Below are positions 27,957-34,350 of a stretch of DNA of 64,000 nt, piece after piece (positions within the stretch are counted from its first letter, which is position 1; every line of letters starts with the position of its first letter). The DNA comes from Chitinophagaceae bacterium. GTDB taxonomy: Bacteria > Bacteroidota > Bacteroidia > Chitinophagales > Chitinophagaceae. The stretch is taken from positions 20,828 to 84,827 of the forward strand of contig JAGQWM010000002.1 of the NCBI GenBank assembly GCA_020437365.1. The letters are read 5' to 3'. The notes beneath the pieces are model-generated. The model saw nothing but the letters and a program-made list of their open reading frames with translations, did not search any database and had not been told where the DNA came from. The position numbers and the translations under genes are program-made.

Positions 27957-28520
27957 ATGATTAAAAAACAAGCCGGTGAAGTCTGGAAACCGATTAGTTT
28001 TCCGGGATGGAGGCAACTCAGAAATCGTTACGCTGTTTCAAACCAGGGAAGAATTGCCAGTTTCAAAAAAAATGTTTTAAATGATGGCAAACTTTTAAGT
28101 GGTTCATTAACTACCGGTTACCGGACACTCAATCTGCATCGTGCCGATAATAAAGGAACACTGTACATCCACCGGGAAATGGCCAAATTGTTTTTGAAAA
28201 AACCCTCTCCTAAGCACCGTTATGTAGTTCATAAAAATCATAAAAAACTGGACAACAAAGTAAAAAACCTGATGTGGGCCACATTGGATCAAATGATTGA
28301 ACACCAACAAAAAAGCCCGGCCAAAAAAGCGTATAAAGTAAAACAAGCCAGTCGCACATCCGGATTGAAATTAACGGCATCGGAGGTTAAAAAAATAAAA
28401 TCAGTACTGGCCAATAAAAAAAGAAAAATCACCATCAAGCGGCTTGCCGAAAATTATGGCGTAAGCGAAATGACCATTTACCGGATTAAGAGCGGCGAAA
28501 ACTGGGCGAAGGTGAAATAA
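27957..28520 (+). CDS. Stand-alone NUMOD4/HNH-like endonuclease with C-terminal HTH
   Basis: 187 residues. The N-terminus is a NUMOD4 DNA-binding module (EVWKPISFPGWRQLRNRYAV, SNQGRIASF). An HNH_3-like core follows (LYIHREMAKLFL; VHKNHKKLDNKVKNLMWAT), with the conserved His and both Asn of the H-N-N triad retained. The Asp-Gly of the usual HIDGD segment is changed. The C-terminal ~60 residues form a resolvase-like HTH (TIKRLAENYGVSEMTIYRI). Proteins of this type are homing-type nucleases of introns and phages, but no intron, intein or phage gene is visible here. It may be a domesticated DNA-binding protein. Its promoter is not clear. Confidence 0.7.
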   Translation: MIKKQAGEVWKPISFPGWRQLRNRYAVSNQGRIASFKKNVLNDGKLLSGSLTTGYRTLNLHRADNKGTLYIHREMAKLFLKKPSPKHRYVVHKNHKKLDNKVKNLMWATLDQMIEHQQKSPAKKAYKVKQASRTSGLKLTASEVKKIKSVLANKKRKITIKRLAENYGVSEMTIYRIKSGENWAKVK

Positions 28521-28574
28521 ATCTCACTACATTTCTTTTTAGTAGTTTTATCTTTCTTCAATAAATTAGGAAAG

Positions 28575-29243
28575 ATGCTACAAAAATCTACCATTCAGTT
28601 TTTACAAGACTTAAAAAGAAATAACAATAAACCCTGGTTCGATGCCAACCGGAAAGTATATGAAGCGGCCAAAAAAGATTTTTTGAAATTCATTCAGCAA
28701 GTTATTGACCGCCTGGGAAAAAAAGATCAATCCATTCAAAACATCTTGGCCAAAGAAACTATTTTTCGAATCAACCGCGACATTCGTTTTTCGAAAGACA
28801 AATCGCCTTATAAAACAAATTTTGGCGCCAGCATCAATAAAGACGGCAGAAAAGCAATGGGTACAGCCGGTTATTATTTTCACTTAGAACCCGACAGTAG
28901 TTTTGTAGGTGGAGGCATATACATGCCTATGCCGGAAAATTTGAAAAAAATAAGACAGGAAATAGATTACAATTTTAAAGATTTTAAAAAATTATTACGA
29001 GCCACAAAATTCAATACCATTTACGGCAACCTCAGCCGTGATGAAAGTTACTTGCTGAAAAGAATTCCCAAAGGATATGAAGCGGATCATCCGGCTGCCG
29101 ATTATTTACGATTGAAAAGTTTTGTGGCATTGCATTCCATTAAAAAAACAGAATTGACAAATAAAAATTTAGTACAACAAACGGTTGATGCTTTTGTGGC
29201 ACTTCGGCCACTCATAGATTTTTTGAATACTGGCCTCGATTAA
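28575..29243 (+). CDS. DUF2461 domain protein
   Basis: 222 residues, the normal length for DUF2461 (TIGR02453). Motifs are FLQDLKRNNNKPWFDANRK, RINRDIRFSKDKSPYKTNFG and GGGIYMPMPENLKKIRQEI. The family is widespread in Bacteroidota and fungi and its function is not known. It converges on asd with only five bases between the two stops. Confidence 0.9.
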   Translation: MLQKSTIQFLQDLKRNNNKPWFDANRKVYEAAKKDFLKFIQQVIDRLGKKDQSIQNILAKETIFRINRDIRFSKDKSPYKTNFGASINKDGRKAMGTAGYYFHLEPDSSFVGGGIYMPMPENLKKIRQEIDYNFKDFKKLLRATKFNTIYGNLSRDESYLLKRIPKGYEADHPAADYLRLKSFVALHSIKKTELTNKNLVQQTVDAFVALRPLIDFLNTGLD

Positions 29244-29248
29244 AATTT

Positions 29249-30238
29249 TTACATTAAACCATTCTCCAGCATATACTCTGCAATCTGAACGGCATTGGTA
29301 GCAGCGCCTTTGCGCAGGTTGTCAGATACGACCCACATATTCAAGGTTTTGGTTTGTGTTTCATCGCGGCGGAGCCGGCCCACGAATACTTCATCTTTTT
29401 CATGTGCTCCAAGCGGCATCGGGTAAAGTTGTGCAGCATCATCATTTTGAACGATAACACCGGGCGAAGATTGTAAAATGGAAATAACTTCTCCCAGTTC
29501 AAATTCATTTTCAAATGCCACATTGATACTTTCGCAATGGCCGCCCATAACAGGAATGCGTACAGCCGTAGCCGTTAGTTTTATGGAATCGTCTTGCATG
29601 ATCTTACATGTTTCACGTACCATTTTCATTTCTTCTTTGGTATAACCGTTGTCTAAAAAAATGTCAATTTGTGGAATCACATTCAAATCAATCGGGTAAG
29701 CGTAAGCTTTTTCTCCTTCCGTATTGTTTCTTTCGTGGAAGAGTTGGTCCACGGCTTTTTTGCCGGTTCCCGTTACGCTTTGATAAGTGCTGACAACGAC
29801 TCTTTTGATGCTGTATTTTTTATGCAAAGGATACAATGCAACAACCATTTGTATGGTGGAACAATTGGGGTTGGCGATGATGTAATCTTCTTTGGTTAAT
29901 ACATGGGCATTTACCTCAGGTACGATTAATTTTTTGGCATTATCCATACGCCAGGCGCTGCTGTTATCTATCACTTTAATGCCGTTGGCGGCAAATTTGG
30001 GGGCCCATTCCAATGAAGTATTTCCTCCGGCAGAAAATAAAGCCAATGCCGGTTTCGCAGCAATAGCGTTTTCCATAGAAACAACGGGAATTTTTTTGCC
30101 TTTGAATTCGATCGTTTTGCCTACCGACTTTGCTGAGGCAACCGGAACCATCGAAGTAACCGGAAAATTTCTTTCTGTAAATATGTCCAGCATTTTGCTA
30201 CCTACCAAACCGGTAGCACCGACTACAGCTATTTTCAT
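29249..30238 (-). CDS. asd: Aspartate-semialdehyde dehydrogenase
   Basis: 329 residues. It reduces aspartyl phosphate to aspartate semialdehyde for lysine, threonine, methionine and diaminopimelate. The NADP site is VGATGLVGSKML. The catalytic Cys is in NPNCSTIQMV, and the active-site His is in PVMGGHCESINVAF. The C-terminal half has VGRLRRDETQTKTLNMWVV. A short hairpin (CCTGC-TTTT-GCAGG, 30262-30275) lies in the upstream region. Confidence 0.96.
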   Translation of the reverse strand: MKIAVVGATGLVGSKMLDIFTERNFPVTSMVPVASAKSVGKTIEFKGKKIPVVSMENAIAAKPALALFSAGGNTSLEWAPKFAANGIKVIDNSSAWRMDNAKKLIVPEVNAHVLTKEDYIIANPNCSTIQMVVALYPLHKKYSIKRVVVSTYQSVTGTGKKAVDQLFHERNNTEGEKAYAYPIDLNVIPQIDIFLDNGYTKEEMKMVRETCKIMQDDSIKLTATAVRIPVMGGHCESINVAFENEFELGEVISILQSSPGVIVQNDDAAQLYPMPLGAHEKDEVFVGRLRRDETQTKTLNMWVVSDNLRKGAATNAVQIAEYMLENGLM

Positions 30239-30420
30239 TTTTGTTTTTTAGACTGAAAAGTCCTGCTTTTGCAGGCGATTTAATTCATCAATTACCGGAT
30301 AAAGATATAATTTTTGAAAATGCAGTAAAAAAGTATCCGTTTACATTATTACGTCAATAGCATGTATTCATTAACATTAAACTATCTTAAACTACTAACA
30401 AATCTGTCCTTAAAATTGGG
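30239..30420. other. Gap between asd and the accessory locus
   Basis: AT-rich sequence containing the asd upstream region, with a minus-strand TATCTTTA near 30297-30304 as a weak -7 candidate. No gene or repeat is recognised. The accessory region begins with the small-protein relic at 30421. Confidence 0.4.
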
Positions 30421-30527
30421 TACACTATTATATTTTGTAAATAAGCGAGGGTATCGGGTACTTGTGCTTTGGTCTTTTGTATAAATGAAATTTATACAAT
30501 TGCAAATAGTAAAGCTATTTTCTTCAT
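30421..30527 (-). pseudogene. Relic of a third copy of the small exported protein
   Basis: Read on the minus strand from the ATG at 30527, the codons give MKKIALLFAIV, then a TAA stop, then ISFIQKTKAQVPDTLAYLQNI. This aligns with the start of the 140-residue protein (MKKITLIFVIVSTLFIQETK, QVTDTLAYLQNI). The copy is broken by the in-frame stop and lost after ~33 codons. It begins three bases after the stop of the intact 145-residue paralog. Confidence 0.75.
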
Positions 30528-30530
30528 AAT

Positions 30531-30968
30531 CTATTCCCTTACTTTAATATCAGAAATTATAGCGTTTTTATAAAAATTATATGCAGTGGTATTCCACCCT
30601 CCACCGTTATTGTTTTCCCATATAGAATCTGATTGAGTTGCGTCTAGTGGAGTTTGCCAATAAACATTCAGGCAAGGGTACGTTAGGTACATGTCATCTA
30701 GACCGTCTTGTGGATAATAAAAAGCAAAAGAAGTAGAGGTTTCCTTGTTTTTATTATAAACAACAGCTCTTATAGGATGAAAATACTTAGTTTGAATCTG
30801 AAGTGAATTAAATAAAACAGAAAAAGGCTGCCCAATATAGTTTGCTTTGTCTGCAACTATTGTGTTTAAATATGCCAAAGTATCCGGTACACCTGATTGT
30901 GCATTAATGTTTTTTGTGAGAACCGTAATTAATAGTATTAAAAATATTTTTTTCATATTATAAGTCAT
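30531..30968 (-). CDS. Small exported protein, paralog B (immunity-like candidate)
   Basis: 145 residues from the first ATG; the next Met, at residue 5 (MKKIFLILLITVLTKNINA), gives a standard signal peptide. The mature part is closely related to the protein at 31191: GQPFSVLFNSLQIQTKYFHP versus GQPFSVLYNNLQIQIKFFSP, KNKETSTSFAFYYPQ and MYLTYPCLNVYW. No known domain is recognised. It sits directly downstream of a detached copy of the C-terminal tail of the 574-residue lipoprotein. The pairing of tail plus small protein repeats the order seen in the full locus, which is why an immunity-type role is suggested (inference only). Confidence 0.65.
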   Translation of the reverse strand: MTYNMKKIFLILLITVLTKNINAQSGVPDTLAYLNTIVADKANYIGQPFSVLFNSLQIQTKYFHPIRAVVYNKNKETSTSFAFYYPQDGLDDMYLTYPCLNVYWQTPLDATQSDSIWENNNGGGWNTTAYNFYKNAIISDIKVRE

Positions 30969-30981
30969 TTATTTTTTAAAG

Positions 30982-31142
30982 TTATAAGCAATCCTGAACA
31001 TATATTTTTTTCTTTGGCTTATTGGGATTAGGAATAACGGTTTTTACCAGAATGGGCTTAAAATTACCATTACTGTCTTTTTTGTGCAATGTAATCCCTG
31101 AATTAAATGAATTTAAAACTGCTGCCATTGCCATTTCGTAAG
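30982..31142 (-). pseudogene. Orphan C-terminal cassette of the JAB-like lipoprotein
   Basis: The minus strand encodes an uninterrupted ~53-codon stretch nearly identical to the last residues of the 574-residue lipoprotein (AMAAVLNSFNSGITLHKKDS and KTVIPNPNKPKKK, ending VQDCL). Only a few substitutions occur (T to S, V to L, Q to I). The rest of the gene is missing. The first ATG in frame is at 31134, which would give 50 residues. It lies between the two small exported genes, as an orphan module would. Confidence 0.8.
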
Positions 31143-31143
31143 A

Positions 31144-31174
31144 AAAAAAGCAGAGCGGCATGACCTGCTTTTTT
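31144..31174 (-). terminator. Terminator after small exported protein A (possibly bidirectional)
   Basis: A perfect 10-bp inverted repeat (AAAAAAGCAG / CTGCTTTTTT) with an 11-base loop. The run of T residues exists on either strand. It lies 17 bases after the stop of the 140-residue protein and separates it from the orphan cassette. Confidence 0.75.
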
Positions 31175-31190
31175 ACACAAACATTTTTAT

Positions 31191-31613
31191 TTAATCTTCT
31201 AGTTTTATATCTAATATTATACCATTTTTATAAAAATTATAAATTGTGGCATTCCACTCCCCTCCATCATATTGAGAATATAATATACTTGACTGTACAG
31301 CATTTAAATAAGGTTGCCAATATATTCGTAAACAGGGATAGGTTAAATACATGTCCTCTGCCGTTTGTGGAAAATAAAAGGCAACAGAAGTTGAAGTTTC
31401 TTTGTTTTTATCGTAATGAATAGCAGCAACAGGACTAAAAAATTTTATTTGAATTTGCAGATTGTTATATAAAACCGAAAAGGGCTGCCCAACATATTGA
31501 GCTTTATTGGCAACTATATTTTGCAAATAAGCCAGTGTATCTGTTACCTGTGCTTTTGTTTCTTGTATAAATAAAGTTGATACAATTACAAATATTAAGG
31601 TTATTTTTTTCAT
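31191..31613 (-). CDS. Small exported protein, paralog A (immunity-like candidate)
   Basis: 140 residues with a signal peptide (MKKITLIFVIVSTLFIQETK). The mature ~118 residues are beta-rich with few charged motifs and one conserved cysteine (YLTYPCLRIYW), shared with paralog B. It begins 26 bases after the stop of the 574-residue lipoprotein on the same strand, so it is probably co-transcribed. If the lipoprotein's C-terminal domain is a toxin, a periplasmic partner of this type would be the expected immunity protein. It could equally be an accessory subunit. Confidence 0.65.
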   Translation of the reverse strand: MKKITLIFVIVSTLFIQETKAQVTDTLAYLQNIVANKAQYVGQPFSVLYNNLQIQIKFFSPVAAIHYDKNKETSTSVAFYFPQTAEDMYLTYPCLRIYWQPYLNAVQSSILYSQYDGGEWNATIYNFYKNGIILDIKLED

Positions 31614-31639
31614 CGTTCACTTATTTTAAAGTTAGTAAA

Positions 31640-33364
31640 TTATAAGCAGTCCTGTACATACTGTTTTTTCTTAGGTTTATTAGGATTAGGAATAACGGTT
31701 TTTACCACAATGGGTTTAAAATTACCATTACTGTCTTTTTTGTGCAATGTAATCCCTGTATTAAAAGAATTTAATACCGCTGCCATGGCCATTTCATAAG
31801 CAAGATTTTCTTTGTTTGTATTATTTTTATACTCTTTTCGAAAGTATTTTTTTGCCTCATCAAATTCCTTCCCGATAAGAGAGCTTTCTTTCCATCCATT
31901 TGTAGCAGTATCTAAAAATGAACTTTTAGTGTTAAAAAAGGTAGCTGCTTTATCATAATCCGTAATACTAATAGCATATTGACTATTATCGGAGGCAGCA
32001 ACAAAACTCCCTTCAAAATGTGAATCTCCGTACAATTTGTTGTTTAGAAAACTGTACAAATCGTTAGCAGAATGGGCGGCATAACCATTTGGAGGATGTG
32101 TATGCAGCATTGCAGCCCACAGATACAAGTACGGAATATTGGCTATTATGAGAATATGGTTACTGTCTCCTGTTTGTACTGCGTCTGATTTGTAAATATC
32201 TGTAAACGTAGTATCTGTTACGTCATTTGGATTTACCATAAACTTTTGATAAATCGGAAATCCTTTTTCTAAAGGCTCAGTGGCAAGATTAGGGATTGTA
32301 TTTAATACTGAATCTGCTTTGCTTAATGTATAAATAGAATCCATTTTTTTAGCGGAAACCTTTGCGATATCACAAGGATCTGTTGAAGACGGAGGCGGCT
32401 CCTCCTCAATAGGAATCGGCTCCCAGCCGGGGCCGCAGGTATTATTGATGGCTGTCCGGTTGCCTTCAGTAGGGTTTCCATTACAATCACCCGGTGTGCC
32501 GTCGCCATTTTCGCCGCCACCGGTGGCGCCGCCATCGCCTCCGGAGCCATCACCTGTACCACCTCCACCACCACCACCCGGGTCGCCACCTATACCACCA
32601 GTACCTTCATAAAGTATTGTGCAAATTTCTTCAGAATGGTCATATAAATCACAATCTTCCGTACAATATCCTCCACAATGATTTTGATATTCTTCTGGTG
32701 TTCCATAACATACATCGTATATAGTGCATGTCTCTACGGTAACATAGTTCGAGACTTTATTTGCTTTTTTTTCATCAATTTCTGGTTGTTTTATTTTCAC
32801 TACGGGAAATCTCCCGTTTCCCGGATTACCAAATAGTTGCGGGTCAGTTATTTTGAACATTATTCTATCAAAAACAGCATAATCAAACTTTGAAAATAAA
32901 TGGAAAACGTCTTTTGCATTCCATGTATTACTTGTTGTATCATATCCAAAACGACTATATTGCCAGTCGCACAGATAATTAAAAATTGTATCAGAAAAGC
33001 TACTCTGTATAATCATCGTTGCGTTTACATAATTCTGTGAATCTCTTACAAAAGGAATATAAGTAATGGTAGTACTGTCAGCCGAATTGCCTTTGCCTGC
33101 TGTGGCGAGTTTTGCAAAAGAAAGGGCTTTATCCCACCTAGGATATCCAATGCGGCTTACCGTTTTTTCTACAAAATGCAAGGTGTCATTTGTTCTTTGC
33201 AAAAAACCATTCAATGCCTTTACAAGAGGCTCGGTTGATGCATGATTATTGAAGAACTTTTCTTCTACACTGTTGTTATTATTTCCGGTTATGGGCGGTT
33301 GCATGAGTTTATCTGTTTTGCGGCAGCCGTTTACCACTACAGCCGCCGCTATACAGACAATCAA
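31640..33364 (-). CDS. Lipoprotein with Gly-rich linker and JAB-like C-terminal domain
   Basis: 574 residues from a TTG start; no in-frame ATG remains (see the start-region finding). A lipobox VVNGC gives the lipid Cys near residue 13. A conserved N-terminal module follows to ~residue 230, including KALNGFLQRTNDTLHFVEKT and SRIGYPRWDKA. Next are a Cys-rich segment, a Gly/Asp-rich linker (~255-285) and a Pro/Glu stretch. The C-terminal ~240 residues contain LHTHPPNGYAAHSANDLYSF, with His421, His423, Ser432 and Asp435. This is close to the JAMM/JAB zinc-peptidase motif, with one extra residue between the second His and the Ser. The paralog at 34350 shares the N-terminus and linker but not this domain. 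Confidence 0.7.
   Translation of the reverse strand: MIVCIAAAVVVNGCRKTDKLMQPPITGNNNNSVEEKFFNNHASTEPLVKALNGFLQRTNDTLHFVEKTVSRIGYPRWDKALSFAKLATAGKGNSADSTTITYIPFVRDSQNYVNATMIIQSSFSDTIFNYLCDWQYSRFGYDTTSNTWNAKDVFHLFSKFDYAVFDRIMFKITDPQLFGNPGNGRFPVVKIKQPEIDEKKANKVSNYVTVETCTIYDVCYGTPEEYQNHCGGYCTEDCDLYDHSEEICTILYEGTGGIGGDPGGGGGGGTGDGSGGDGGATGGGENGDGTPGDCNGNPTEGNRTAINNTCGPGWEPIPIEEEPPPSSTDPCDIAKVSAKKMDSIYTLSKADSVLNTIPNLATEPLEKGFPIYQKFMVNPNDVTDTTFTDIYKSDAVQTGDSNHILIIANIPYLYLWAAMLHTHPPNGYAAHSANDLYSFLNNKLYGDSHFEGSFVAASDNSQYAISITDYDKAATFFNTKSSFLDTATNGWKESSLIGKEFDEAKKYFRKEYKNNTNKENLAYEMAMAAVLNSFNTGITLHKKDSNGNFKPIVVKTVIPNPNKPKKKQYVQDCL
32440..32590. repeat. Direct repeat copy 1: Gly-rich linker DNA
   Basis: About 150 bases encoding the Gly/Asp-rich linker and the following Cys-containing segment are almost identical to 35163-35312 in the other lipoprotein gene. 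Identity runs over long unbroken blocks. The segment is much richer in GC than its surroundings. It marks the junction after which the two proteins diverge. Confidence 0.85.
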
Positions 33365-33467
33365 AATGGTGGTAAGTGTTGCAAACCGCCCGGTGAAATT
33401 TATTTTTCCATAGCATTTAATTCAGGAAGTAAATGGATTGGTATTCGGTACAACCCGGATGTAAAGC
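33110..33467. repeat. Direct repeat copy 1: upstream region and N-terminal module
   Basis: The start region, the signal sequence, the first ~60 codons and ~50 bases upstream, including CGGTACAACCCGGATGTAAAG-like sequence, are near-identical to 35820-36175. One base is deleted at the start codon relative to the other copy. Confidence 0.8.
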
Positions 33468-33777
33468 GGATTATATGCCTTAAATACAAATTTAATAAAA
33501 AATAATGCGAAGCTTGGAGCTGAGATTGCAGTGGCGTTTAAGAGAGAAGTTTTGAGATGAGTGAAATTTTCTGTAAGTATATTTTTTTACAATCGTTTAT
33601 GCAAATTTAAGACCTTGGTTTAATCACTTATTAATTATAATCAATAAAATTTTAATATTGCTTAAAGTATTACCACTTTTCTTTTCAATAATAGTTTGGG
33701 TTTAAGTTCAATGCCAAAAGTATTCTTTTAATTTTACATAAACGTAATAGGAAATTAAAAAGTTCAATTAATAAAAG
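33468..33777. other. AT-rich intergenic region upstream of the JAB-like lipoprotein
   Basis: No gene is seen. The minus strand carries TAAATTTG at 33487-33494 and again at 33602-33609, both matching the -7 consensus and pointing toward the lipoprotein gene. Neither has a convincing -33 partner. The rest is AT-rich. Confidence 0.4.
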
Positions 33778-34350
33778 CTATAATTTTTCTATTAATTCTA
33801 TAATTTGAATAAATTTCTTCCTTTCTTCAGAATATGGGCAATACTCTAAAGCAAGGTAAGGGTTGCGATAGATTAAAACATTTTTCTTTTTATTGAACTT
33901 ATATTCCAATTTAAAAACAGGGATATCTTCAGTTAAAGAAAAATCTTTTATTTCAGAAACTTCTTTTCCTTTTATTATTGAATCTTTCGTAGTGACACAT
34001 TTATATTCTAATTCTGATTCATCCGGAAATTGTAATAAGCCCATGGCTAGAATATTTTTTATTACATTTTCACAAGCAGGACAATTTTTCATCTCAATTT
34101 TTTGGCCATTCGATCGTATTTTTTCATGTAGGTATTTTACATTCCATTCATTTTCATTATTACCTACAATAATTGTCGGCGGTTTGATAGGGTAAAGATT
34201 GTTTACCGAAAGCACAATTATTGAATCATATTGATTTTCAAATGCTTTGAAAGTATCTGAAAATACTTTATTGTTATTGATTTTTGAAGTACAACACCCT
34301 TGTATTAAAATTAGAAGGATGATTATTTTCAATGGTTTTATGAATCTCAT
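33778..34350 (-). CDS. Small lipoprotein coupled to the HExxH lipoprotein (immunity-like candidate)
   Basis: 190 residues from MRFIKPLKIIILLILIQGCC; a longer start at 34359 is possible. The lipobox IQGC puts the lipid Cys at residue 19. The mature part is alpha/beta with a C-x2-C pair (NCPAC) and no recognised family. Its ATG overlaps the stop of the upstream 589-residue lipoprotein as TAATG, the classic sign of translational coupling. It occupies the same position relative to its neighbour as the small exported protein does in the second module, yet is unrelated to it in sequence. A cognate partner or immunity role is inferred from that. Confidence 0.65.
   Translation of the reverse strand: MRFIKPLKIIILLILIQGCCTSKINNNKVFSDTFKAFENQYDSIIVLSVNNLYPIKPPTIIVGNNENEWNVKYLHEKIRSNGQKIEMKNCPACENVIKNILAMGLLQFPDESELEYKCVTTKDSIIKGKEVSEIKDFSLTEDIPVFKLEYKFNKKKNVLIYRNPYLALEYCPYSEERKKFIQIIELIEKL

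Noticed and set aside
33242..33505. 87-codon plus-strand ORF opposite the lipoprotein start, also repeated at 35946
   Set aside because: It exists in both copies only because the DNA is duplicated, and it lies antisense to the signal-peptide coding region.
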